Part shown: piece after piece, positions 1 through 8,337 of the stretch
Position numbering within the stretch: position 1 is the first letter of the stretch
Layout: every line of letters begins with the position of its first letter
DNA from: Rhizobiaceae bacterium
GTDB taxonomy: Bacteria; Pseudomonadota; Alphaproteobacteria; Rhizobiales; Rhizobiaceae
Assembly: GCA_905339215.1 (NCBI GenBank)
Contig: CAJPFN010000016.1
Location: 1 to 64,000 of the forward strand
DNA length: 64,000 nucleotides
Direction of reading: 5' to 3'
Program-made: the position numbers and the translations under genes
The notes under the pieces: generated by a model
Told to the model about the DNA's origin: nothing
Database searches by the model: none
What the model saw: the letters and a program-made list of their open reading frames with translations, nothing else

Positions 1-638
1 ACGTCCTGGTTGAGCATGCGCACGCAGCCCGACGAGGCGTTCTTGCCGATCGAGCTCCACTCCGGCGTGCCGTGCAGGCGGTACATCGTGTCCTTGCCGT
101 TGCGGAAGAGATAGAGCGCGCGCGCGCCGAGCGGGCTCTTCGGGCCGGGCGGCATGCCGTTGGCATATTGCGCCAGTTCCGGCTTGCGCTCGATCATCTC
201 CGGCGGCGGCGTCCACACCGGCCAGGCCTTCTTGTATTCGACATTGGCCTTGCCGGTCCATTCGAAACCGGCCTTGCCGAGGCTCACCCCGTAGCGGATC
301 GCCTTGCCGTTCTCGACGACGAAATAGAGGAACTTGGCCGTCGCATCGACCACGATCGTGCCCGGCTTCGACAGGCTGGGGTCGATCACCACCTGGCGCA
401 GGAAGCGCTTGTCGAGCTTCTCGTAGGGGATCGCCGGCAGATTGTGGCCGCCGTCGGTGATCGCCGCATAAAGCGTCGACGGCCCGGCGAAGGTCGGAAC
501 CGTCGTGTTCGAGCGCGGCGTCTGCGCGAGGGCCGGCAGCGTGCCGGCCAGGCCGAAGGAAGCCGCGCCGCCGACGAAGGCGCGCCGGTTCATGCGTCCG
601 AAGAAGCGCCCGTCAGAATTCGGATTGTCCGTCATCAT
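1..638 (-). CDS. L,D-transpeptidase (YkuD domain), 3' end outside window
   Basis: A periplasmic peptidoglycan cross-linking enzyme of the YkuD family. The visible 212 residues begin with a twin-arginine-like leader (MNRRAFVGG at residues 16-24, then a hydrophobic stretch ending ALAQ), followed by the YkuD domain. The catalytic signature is visible: H189 in HGTPEW and C205 in SSGCVRM, the nucleophilic cysteine. Two adjacent ATGs stand at the start, and I use the outer one. The gene runs off the left edge, so the C-terminal end is missing here. Family identity is secure; the 3-3 cross-linking role is known for the family and is inferred for this member. Confidence 0.9.
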   Translation of the reverse strand, partial: MMTDNPNSDGRFFGRMNRRAFVGGAASFGLAGTLPALAQTPRSNTTVPTFAGPSTLYAAITDGGHNLPAIPYEKLDKRFLRQVVIDPSLSKPGTIVVDATAKFLYFVVENGKAIRYGVSLGKAGFEWTGKANVEYKKAWPVWTPPPEMIERKPELAQYANGMPPGPKSPLGARALYLFRNGKDTMYRLHGTPEWSSIGKNASSGCVRMLNQD

Positions 639-927
639 TCCCCCATTCATGCCGACAGCCTGCCGGCCAGAGATAACAGAAGCCCGGGCCGCCGCAAACC
701 GTCTCCCGCGCGCGCAATTGTTCGCGAGGCGCCGCCCGGCCCGTCGGCAATCGAGCGCGCGAAAGCGGCGAGGATGTGGCAGAGGCAGGCCTTGCCGCGC
801 AGGTCCTTACCTGACGGCAGCCTTTCGATGTCAGGAGATTTGCTTGCCCTGCCATGTTTCGGATGGCGGCGGCGCCGCGCTTTGCTAGCCTTCTGCCACT
901 TCACGCCACTTCACGACGAGGCGAACC

Positions 928-1554
928 ATGATCCTGATCGGCCAGTACGATTCCTCCTTCGTCCGCCGCGTCGGCATCGCGCTCAGGCTCTATGGCATCC
1001 CCTTCGAGCACCGGCCCTGGTCGGTGTTCGGCGACGCCGAGAATATCCGCGCCTTCAATCCGCTGACGCGCGTGCCGACGCTGGTCCTCGATGACGGCGA
1101 CGTCATTGTCGATAGCGCCTCGATCCTCGACCATATCGACAGCCTCGTGCCGGTGGACAGGGCGCTGCATCCACGTCAGGAACCGGACCGCCGCCGCGCC
1201 ATGAGGATCACCGCGCTCGCCGCGGGGCTTGCCGACAAGGCGGTCGCGCTGTTCTACGAGAAGCGCCTGCACGAGGCGGTCTCGCAGACCTGGGCTGACC
1301 GGTGCAGAAGGCAGATCCGCGACACGCTGGCCGCCCTTGAGGCCGACCGCGCCGCAAGGCCGGGGCCGTTCTGGTTCGGCGAAAGGATCGGCCATGCCGA
1401 TATCGCGGTCGCCGCCTCCATCCGCCACATGCGCGAATCGCACCCCGACCTCGCCGGCCTCGACGCCTTCCCGGCGCTAGCCGCGCATTGCGCGCGGCTG
1501 GAAGCGCTGCCGGTCTTCGTCGAAATCTCCCAGCCGTTCGTCCCGCCCGCGTGA
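928..1554 (+). CDS. Glutathione S-transferase family protein
   Basis: A 208-residue cytosolic protein with the two-domain GST layout. The N-terminal thioredoxin-like half carries QYDSSFVRRVGIAL and the cis-proline region VPTLVL followed by DSASI, which contacts glutathione in this fold. The helical C-terminal half holds the usual GHADIAVA segment (G-x-x-D N-capping box). Length is normal for the family. Substrate cannot be told from sequence. It is transcribed away from the transpeptidase gene, with 289 bases between them that presumably hold both promoters. Confidence 0.88.
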   Translation: MILIGQYDSSFVRRVGIALRLYGIPFEHRPWSVFGDAENIRAFNPLTRVPTLVLDDGDVIVDSASILDHIDSLVPVDRALHPRQEPDRRRAMRITALAAGLADKAVALFYEKRLHEAVSQTWADRCRRQIRDTLAALEADRAARPGPFWFGERIGHADIAVAASIRHMRESHPDLAGLDAFPALAAHCARLEALPVFVEISQPFVPPA

Positions 1555-1576
1555 GGGGCGAGGCGGGACAGCGGCG

Positions 1577-1861
1577 CTAAGCCGCGAGAAGACGCCTGAT
1601 TTCTTCCTCGAAGTCGAAGCAGAGTTGCCGGCCTTCCTCTTCGGGCAGCCAGCGTACCATCTGCGGCACGATCTTGCGGAAGAGCCGCAAATCGTCGTCG
1701 TCCCACGGCATGGTCTCGGCTGCACGCGCCTCGGCGATCAGCCGAAGCACGCGCGAGCGGACCCGGTCGGGATCGCCGTGGTAATAGACCGTCGGCGCAT
1801 CCTCGTCGAAGAGTTCTGGCTGGTCGTTGCCGAAAAGGTCGAGTTGATTCCTGCTGGCCAT
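1577..1861 (-). CDS. Conserved hypothetical protein, 94 aa
   Basis: A small acidic protein with no domain that I recognise. It starts MASRNQLDLFGND, contains a run of acidic residues (MPWDDDDLRLF) and ends with FDFEEEIRRLLAA. Codon use and GC match the neighbouring genes, and it lies tail to tail with the GST gene, which supports it being real. There is no signal peptide or membrane segment, so it is probably cytoplasmic. Function unknown. Confidence 0.7.
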   Translation of the reverse strand: MASRNQLDLFGNDQPELFDEDAPTVYYHGDPDRVRSRVLRLIAEARAAETMPWDDDDLRLFRKIVPQMVRWLPEEEGRQLCFDFEEEIRRLLAA

Positions 1862-1959
1862 GGCCGTCCGATACGATTCGCAGCCGCACTATGCCGTAAC
1901 CGATTCGGTTACACGACGGCCGCGCGCACGATTATCCCCGTTATCCTGACGCCGCCCTG

Positions 1960-4900
1960 TCAGCTTTCGTCGATGCCCAGCGCAGCCTTGAGGCGACCGG
2001 CCTTGATTAGTTCGGCCGCGAGGATGCGTTCCATGAGACCGGCCTGCGCCGGCTCCAGCACGACCAGCCGGCCAAGCACGTTGAGCAGGTCGATCAGGTC
2101 GGACGTGTATTCGGCGAGCCAATGGTCGGGCTGGATGGAATCGAGCGGCGACGGCGGACGCTTGTCGCCGATCTGCGGGCGGGTACGGTCGCGCCGGCGA
2201 TAGCTGAACCAGTGCCAGACCACCTGCTTGCCGGAGACCTCGTAGGCCCAGACTTCCGGCGATACATTGTCGACGAACCCCTTGCCGACATGCAGCCGGC
2301 GCTTGGCGGGGTCGTATTCCATTGTCTCCGGCAGCGGCTCGGGCGCACCGGGAATGCCGCCGCCTTCGGGGATGGCCGGGCGCTGGCCCGCCGGCATGCG
2401 CGGCGGCGCCTTCGGCCGGCCGGCGGCGGAGTCGGCGAAACGCTCGCCATAGCTGTGCAGCCAGATCACCTCGGCGCCCAGCGCCGCTGCTTCGGCGAAC
2501 AGCGCGGGGTCGGCGGTTAGCGGCACGCGCAGGCCCGGCTGGACGAGGTCGGGCTGGAAGCGCGCGGTGAAGGCCGGATGCGCCATCACCGCCGCCAGAT
2601 AGGCCATCACCTCCTCGGCCGAGACCGGATGTCCGAAAACCTCGGCGAGCAGGCCGAGCAGTCTTGGCGGGATGTTCGGGATCCTGGCGGCGGCGTCGGA
2701 CCAGAGGGGAAGCGCGCGGCCGGCAAAAGAACCTTTGTAGAAATCGTGATCAGGAACAAACCCCGAGAACGTAACCGCGGGTCCGGATCTTGGTGAGTGC
2801 CGCTGCAATGCTGTCAGATAGACCTGCTTCGGCGAATAGCCGTTCCACAGCGCCGGATTCGGCCGGTTGATCAACCGCGCATCGGGAATGATCCACTGAC
2901 GATCGAAGGAGCGAAAACCGTAGCGGGTGGGTGTCACCACGGACAGCGTATCATCCCTTACCGCGGCCGATCTCTGCTCATGTCCGGCCAATCCGCGCTG
3001 GGCCGGTTTCGAAGCTGTCTTGTCGCCACCCTCATGGGGATGGAACAACGTCTCTTGTTGTAGTGGATCCTTCTCCGCAATCAGCCGCGCCCACCGGTCC
3101 TCCAGCGACTGCCGGTCCGGCGCGATGATCCACGTCCGCCCAGGCATGACGCCCGATCCGTCATAGTCGAAGAAGGATTTCAGCGGCGGGAAGGTCGCCC
3201 AGTCGCCGCTGGCGGCGGGAAAGAAGGGGGTGCGCCAGCCGGTCGGACAGTCCTGCCAGTTCCGTTCGTCGAGCGACAGGGTTTCCAGCGCCGCGAACTT
3301 GTCCTCGCGGCGGCCCTTCGGCAGCGCGCGATAGCGCACCCGTGCCGGCACGTTGCGGTCCTTGCCGAGCGGCTTTGCCGCCAGCACGATGCACACCGGC
3401 TGCTGCACGCCCTGGAAGATGCGCGTCCTCACCTCCGGCTGGTGTCCCTCCGGCGAGCAGTCGACGATCCAGATGTCGGAACACGTGCGGCGCAGATCGT
3501 CGCGCATCTTCTGGAAGCCGGGGCCGTTGAGGAAGCCGGCGACCGTGATGAAGCAGACGATACCCTCCTCGTCGCGGTCCGGACGGCCGGTCGAGGCGTG
3601 GTTGCCCGTGCCGAACACCTTCCACGTCGCCCAGCGCCAGAAATACACGTAGAGGTTCTTCAGGTGCTTGGCGTGCGCGCCGACCTTCCATTCGCGCGGC
3701 GGCGCCCACCAGTCCATCGGCGCGTCCCGGCCTTTCGCGCCCTGCTCGATCCAGGCGCCCATCCCGCGCGCCTTCTCCTTGTAGGGCGGGTTGCCGAGCA
3801 CCACGGTGATGTCGCGCTGCTGCTTGATCCGGTTGGCGTCGCGGCGCGACTGTGCGATCGCGCCGCTCTGCACCAGCGTGTCTTCCTCGACGAAGGGATT
3901 GCCGAGCGTATCGGTGATGAAGAGCTGTAGGTCCGGCAGGGTGGGCCGGGTCGCGGCGCCCGGCGCGGCAAGCGCCTGTAACTCGGCGATGAGGCGAAGC
4001 TGGGCGACGGCGAACGGGCCGAACTGCAGCTCGAAGCCGATCAGCCGCTTCATCGCCGCCTCGATCGCGCCGCGCACCGCGCCCGGCCCCTGGTCCGCCT
4101 CGACCGTGGCGGCGATCCTGCGCATCACGCCGAGCAGGAAGGTCCCGGTGCCCATCGCCGGGTCGGCGAGGGTCACGTCTCCGGACGCCAGCCCCGCGGG
4201 GCGCGAGAACAGCGGTCCCCGCAGCGTCTCGTCCACCAGCCGCGTCATCGCCGAGACCACTTCCGGCGGCGTATAGTAGGAGCCGGTCAGCTTCCTCAGG
4301 TCGTTGTCGTAGACCTCGAGGAAATCCTCGTAGAAATAGAGCCAGGCCTCGGGCCTGTCCTTGCTGATCGTGTGCCAGTTGACCACGTCGAGCACGCGCG
4401 TCAGCGTCGACAGCGAGGTTTCCAGCGCCTTGTGGTTGGCCGGATCGTCGGTCAGCAGCCCGAGCGCGGTGCCGATCAGCGAACTCGGGCCGCGCAGTTG
4501 GTAGGCTGCCTGGTGGATGCCGCCGGCGAGCGGGATGTCGAGGGCGCGGGCGACGAGTAGGCCGAACGTCACCGCCTGCGCATAGCCGTCGGCGAAGCGC
4601 ACGTCGTTGGCCTCGGGAAAGAGCAGCCTGCGCCAGTCGGCGGCGAGTGCCGTCAGGCCGGGGCTCTTGCGCTCCAGCTGTTCCAGAACCTCGTCGTGCA
4701 GCAGCCGGCACAGTCGCGCCGCGACGCGGGCGAGCTGCTTTGCGTTGGCCGGCGGTATCGGTTTCCACGTCAGGAAGTCGGAAACCAGCGGCAGCAGCGC
4801 GTCGGGGGCCGAGAGTCTTGCGCCCGATGTGGCGAGGTCGCCCTCCAGCGCCACCACCTTGCCGACCAGCTCGCCGTCGCGCCACAGACTGAAGGCGCCG

Positions 4901-5307
4901 CCGTCCGTATAGAGCAAATTGGGCAGCGATTTCAGCTTCTGCCACTGGTCCTTGTCGTGCGGGTCGGTAAAGCGGCGCGGATCGGCGCCCTTGCCCGGCG
5001 CCTTGACCTCGATGAAGCCGACCAGCGCCTTGCGTATGGTGACCGCGAAGTCCGGCCGCGTCTTGATGTCCGAAATGCTTGTCTCGCCGACCAGTTCGAT
5101 GGTGCCGGTTGCCACGCCGCCTATATCGGCGAGATCGCGGACCAGTGCATCCAGCGGCGTGCGCAGTTGTTCTTCCGGCTGGCCCGAGATTGCCGGGTTG
5201 GAGAGCTTGCGCCTCAACGACGCCCCGTAGGAGGACACCGCTTCGGCAAGAGTTACCGCGCCCAACAATCCTCCTCCGCGCCCTTGTGGACCGCGTCCGC
5301 GAGTCAC
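1960..5307 (-). CDS. Type ISP-like restriction-modification enzyme (nuclease + N6-adenine methyltransferase)
   Basis: A 1115-residue single-chain restriction-modification protein. Near the N-terminus a PD-(D/E)xK-like nuclease motif is seen (D86, then E100-V-K102). The central methyltransferase has YYTPPEV (344-350), motif I DPAMGTG (382-388) and motif IV NPPY (506-509), the set used by gamma-type N6-adenine methylases. The remainder would hold the target-recognition region. Classical ISP enzymes such as LlaGI are about 1500-1600 aa and carry a superfamily 2 helicase between nuclease and methylase. I see no helicase motifs here and the spacing leaves little room for one, so this is closer to a compact type IIG architecture. 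It stands alone with no separate specificity gene. Probable phage defence; recognition site unknown. Confidence 0.88.
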   Translation of the reverse strand: MTRGRGPQGRGGGLLGAVTLAEAVSSYGASLRRKLSNPAISGQPEEQLRTPLDALVRDLADIGGVATGTIELVGETSISDIKTRPDFAVTIRKALVGFIEVKAPGKGADPRRFTDPHDKDQWQKLKSLPNLLYTDGGAFSLWRDGELVGKVVALEGDLATSGARLSAPDALLPLVSDFLTWKPIPPANAKQLARVAARLCRLLHDEVLEQLERKSPGLTALAADWRRLLFPEANDVRFADGYAQAVTFGLLVARALDIPLAGGIHQAAYQLRGPSSLIGTALGLLTDDPANHKALETSLSTLTRVLDVVNWHTISKDRPEAWLYFYEDFLEVYDNDLRKLTGSYYTPPEVVSAMTRLVDETLRGPLFSRPAGLASGDVTLADPAMGTGTFLLGVMRRIAATVEADQGPGAVRGAIEAAMKRLIGFELQFGPFAVAQLRLIAELQALAAPGAATRPTLPDLQLFITDTLGNPFVEEDTLVQSGAIAQSRRDANRIKQQRDITVVLGNPPYKEKARGMGAWIEQGAKGRDAPMDWWAPPREWKVGAHAKHLKNLYVYFWRWATWKVFGTGNHASTGRPDRDEEGIVCFITVAGFLNGPGFQKMRDDLRRTCSDIWIVDCSPEGHQPEVRTRIFQGVQQPVCIVLAAKPLGKDRNVPARVRYRALPKGRREDKFAALETLSLDERNWQDCPTGWRTPFFPAASGDWATFPPLKSFFDYDGSGVMPGRTWIIAPDRQSLEDRWARLIAEKDPLQQETLFHPHEGGDKTASKPAQRGLAGHEQRSAAVRDDTLSVVTPTRYGFRSFDRQWIIPDARLINRPNPALWNGYSPKQVYLTALQRHSPRSGPAVTFSGFVPDHDFYKGSFAGRALPLWSDAAARIPNIPPRLLGLLAEVFGHPVSAEEVMAYLAAVMAHPAFTARFQPDLVQPGLRVPLTADPALFAEAAALGAEVIWLHSYGERFADSAAGRPKAPPRMPAGQRPAIPEGGGIPGAPEPLPETMEYDPAKRRLHVGKGFVDNVSPEVWAYEVSGKQVVWHWFSYRRRDRTRPQIGDKRPPSPLDSIQPDHWLAEYTSDLIDLLNVLGRLVVLEPAQAGLMERILAAELIKAGRLKAALGIDES

Positions 5308-5486
5308 GGTGCCAACCTATGCGACTGCTTCGACTATTGCAGGCACTTTTTTGGTCCTGCCACTACCCTCGGATGACTTGGTCCGTATTGTCCCGCACGC
5401 CGCCCATGTCAGCAGCCTTTCCGTTCCGGGTGGACAAACCGGCCGGACCCGCGCACGGTCGCGCGCGTTTGTTCGGGAGCAGCAGG

Positions 5487-6287
5487 ATGACTTCTGGAAT
5501 GATCCGCGCCGGGATGGGCGGCTGGACCTTCGAGCCTTGGGAAGGAACGTTCTATCCGGACAGACTGCCGAAGAAGCGGCAGCTCGAATACGCCTCGCGG
5601 CAGGTGCCGACCATCGAGGTCAACGGCACCTACTATTCCACCTTCAAGCCGCCGGTCTTCGCCGGCTGGGCGGCGGAGACGCCCGACGGCTTCGTCTTCT
5701 CGCTGAAGGCCAACCGCTTCGTCACCAACCGCAAGGTCTTGGCGACGGCCGAAGAATCGATGGCGCGGTTCCTGTCGTCGGGCATTTCCGAACTCGGCGA
5801 CAAGCTCGGCCCGATCGTCTGGCAGTTCGCCCACACGAAAAAGTTCGAGCCTGACGATTTTTCCGCCTTCCTCGACCTGTTGCCCGAGCGCCAGGACGGA
5901 TTGCGGCTGCGCCACGTGCTGGAAGTGCGCCACGCCTCGTTCGGCGTGCCCGAATTCGTCGCTCTGGCGAAGAGGCGCGGCGCCGCCATCTGCTATGCCC
6001 ATCACCACGACTATCCGGAGTTCGCCGACGTCACGGCGGATTTCGTCTATGCCCGCCTGCAGAAGGGCGAGGACACGGTGCCGACGGCCTACGAGTCGGC
6101 GGCGCTCGACCGCTGGGCGGCGCGCGCCAGGGAATGGGCCGCGGGCAGCGCGCCCGCCGACCTGCCGCGCATCGTCGCCGACGAGGCGCCGGAGAAGACG
6201 CCGCGCGACGTCTTCGTCTACATCATCCACGAGGGCAAGATCCGCGCCCCGCAGGGTGCCATGGCGCTGATGGAGCGGGTCGGCTGA
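5487..6287 (+). CDS. DUF72 domain protein
   Basis: A 266-residue protein of the DUF72 (YecE) family, a TIM-barrel-like family of unknown biochemical role. Family hallmarks are visible: the opening G-x-x-G-W (AGMGGWTFEPW), YPDRLP, VEVN-type EVNGTYYSTF, FSLKANRF, WQF, and FVYARLQ. The reading frame is open further upstream to 5079, but that extension lies opposite the restriction-enzyme gene. I choose the ATG at 5487 because GGAG stands about eight bases before it and homologues start here. Cytoplasmic. Confidence 0.9.
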   Translation: MTSGMIRAGMGGWTFEPWEGTFYPDRLPKKRQLEYASRQVPTIEVNGTYYSTFKPPVFAGWAAETPDGFVFSLKANRFVTNRKVLATAEESMARFLSSGISELGDKLGPIVWQFAHTKKFEPDDFSAFLDLLPERQDGLRLRHVLEVRHASFGVPEFVALAKRRGAAICYAHHHDYPEFADVTADFVYARLQKGEDTVPTAYESAALDRWAARAREWAAGSAPADLPRIVADEAPEKTPRDVFVYIIHEGKIRAPQGAMALMERVG

Positions 6288-6297
6288 GCCGGCCCTT

Positions 6298-8337
6298 CTA
6301 CCAGAGGTCGTCGGGATCCTCGTCGGGCCCGACCTCGACGGAGCGGTAGATCGGCCGGTCGTCGCCGAGCGAACGGTCGGCTTCGCTCTCCCAGGGCGTG
6401 GCGTGGTTGTCGATGCGCATCTGGAAAACGAAGTAGGTCGGCGAGCAGAAGCCGACGCCTTTCACCTTGCCGGCGTTCGGCGTATCCGGCGGAAACGCCT
6501 GGCAGATATAGTCGTCACGGCAGAAGCGGTCGGCCGAGCAGGCGGCGCGGTTGCCGCGCTGCACGGCGCCGGCGAGGCACTGGTCGAAATTGCCGGTCGA
6601 GACGCAGAGATCGAACTTTTTACCGCCGGTCAGGCCGCAGATCTCGCGCGGCAGCGTCTTGCCGGCCTTGAAACCGGCGAACGCCCGATCCTTCTCGTCG
6701 CACTGGCGGTAGGCCATGCCGCCGGGTACGCCGATGCGCGGCGGCCGGCAGGTGTAGTCGAGGTGCGAGGCCTTCGGCGCGAAGGCGGCGAACTGGGCGA
6801 GGCTGTAGCGATCGCCGAACGGCATGGACGTGCCGCTCGTCACCGGCCCGGAAAGACAGGGATGGCCGGAGAACATGCCCGGGCCGTTCGCGGGAACCAG
6901 GCACTGGGCGAGGCGAACCGGCAGGCCGGGCGTCTCGGCCAGCGGCGTGCATTCCGTGCCGCCGCCGCAGGTCCAGCCGCCGGCGAGATGCGCCTCATCC
7001 TCCGCGGCGATGCACGGCATCGCCGCCTCGGCCGCCTCGTGGCGCGGCGGCGAGCCGTCGTCGGGCCAGACGGCCGGCGGCGCAAACGACAGCGGCCGGA
7101 AGCGGTTGGGTTCGCGATCTTCGGCGACGGCGCGCACATAGGCCGCGCGGCGCGGCAGTTCGGCGTGGAGATGCGGCGAGATGCCGACCTCGACCCTGTT
7201 CAGCGGCGACGTCAGGTCGTCGTCGAGGCCGATGAAGTGGAAGCCCGCGGTCCCGCTCGACTGGTGGCAGCCCTGGCAGGTGCCGTTGTCGAGCCGCGCC
7301 AGAAGGCCTTCTGGCGTCCTGACCAGCGTTGCCGCCGACAGGTCGGTATCGGCGAATGTTCTTGCCGGGAATACGGCGGAAAAAGGATGATTGACGGTGC
7401 GCGCGGCGCCGAAGGTCGACCACGACACCACCTTGCGAGCGAGGAATTTCTCGGGAACGTCGTAGACGCCCGCGTCGATGCCGGCGACGTTCTCGCGGAC
7501 GTAGGCGGCGAGCTCTGCCGCGAGCGACGCGTCCCCGGCGAGGCGCGCCGCATCGGGCGTGTTCTCCAGCGGCAGCTCGGTGACGTCCTCTCCGTCGAGG
7601 CCGAAGATGCGCATCAGGTAGACGGCCTGGCCGCCGAATTCCGGCTCCTGGCCCGAGGGAAAGCGCACCACCTGGGCGTTGAGCTCGAGTTGGCGGAACT
7701 CCAGCTCGGATGGGTCGAGCGTCCCGCCGGCGAGCCAGCCGGCGTCGACCGTGTCGTCGAGCTGCGGCGTCCAGCGGCGGGCGACCCCGGTGCAACCTCC
7801 GTCGGCGTCGGGCAGCACGTCGAAGACGGCGCTGAGGTTGAAGGGCATGCGCGAGGACAGCACCTTGCCCTTGCCGTCCTTGCGGAAAGCATAGGCCAGC
7901 CGGTAGATCAGCCGCACCTCGCCGCAGCCGCCCTCGCCGCGCAGGGCATGGAAGTCGCGGCGGTCGAGGCGGTTGACGACGCCGACGAGGCGCATGCGCG
8001 CTTCCGCAGCGGACAGCCAGCGCAGGTCCATGATGCGCCCGGTCTCGGCCGTGGTGAACTCGTCGAGGCTGCGGCCGCCGTCGTTGATCTGCGCGCGCAA
8101 TTCGTCGAGGTCGGCGGAAAGGATGTCGACGATCCCGCGATAGGCGGAAGACGCAGCGCTCAGGCTGGCGAGATTGCCGTCGCCCTCGACGCCGAACAGG
8201 CCGGCAAGGCCAAAGCCCTTTTCGTCGAGCGCGGCGAGCACGGCCGGATCGTCGACATAGAGCACCGGCTCCTCGGCGCGCCCCGGCGCGGCCGCGATCT
8301 GCAACGCGGCGACGAGCGCCAGCAGCCAGGCCTTCAT
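6298..8337 (-). CDS. Secreted protein with a c-type heme motif, unknown function
   Basis: A 679-residue protein with a clean Sec signal peptide (MKAWLLALVAALQIAAAPGRAEE). One c-type heme attachment motif, CQGCH, sits at residues 354-358, after DNGT and before QSSGTAGFHF. The last third is rich in cysteine (at least a dozen), suggesting disulfides in the periplasm. No other domain is recognised. Its ATG overlaps the stop of the upstream nnrD gene (ATGA, 8337-8334), so the two are translationally coupled, although no metabolic link is obvious. It may be an electron carrier or oxidase component, but that is a guess from one motif. Confidence 0.8.
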   Translation of the reverse strand: MKAWLLALVAALQIAAAPGRAEEPVLYVDDPAVLAALDEKGFGLAGLFGVEGDGNLASLSAASSAYRGIVDILSADLDELRAQINDGGRSLDEFTTAETGRIMDLRWLSAAEARMRLVGVVNRLDRRDFHALRGEGGCGEVRLIYRLAYAFRKDGKGKVLSSRMPFNLSAVFDVLPDADGGCTGVARRWTPQLDDTVDAGWLAGGTLDPSELEFRQLELNAQVVRFPSGQEPEFGGQAVYLMRIFGLDGEDVTELPLENTPDAARLAGDASLAAELAAYVRENVAGIDAGVYDVPEKFLARKVVSWSTFGAARTVNHPFSAVFPARTFADTDLSAATLVRTPEGLLARLDNGTCQGCHQSSGTAGFHFIGLDDDLTSPLNRVEVGISPHLHAELPRRAAYVRAVAEDREPNRFRPLSFAPPAVWPDDGSPPRHEAAEAAMPCIAAEDEAHLAGGWTCGGGTECTPLAETPGLPVRLAQCLVPANGPGMFSGHPCLSGPVTSGTSMPFGDRYSLAQFAAFAPKASHLDYTCRPPRIGVPGGMAYRQCDEKDRAFAGFKAGKTLPREICGLTGGKKFDLCVSTGNFDQCLAGAVQRGNRAACSADRFCRDDYICQAFPPDTPNAGKVKGVGFCSPTYFVFQMRIDNHATPWESEADRSLGDDRPIYRSVEVGPDEDPDDLW

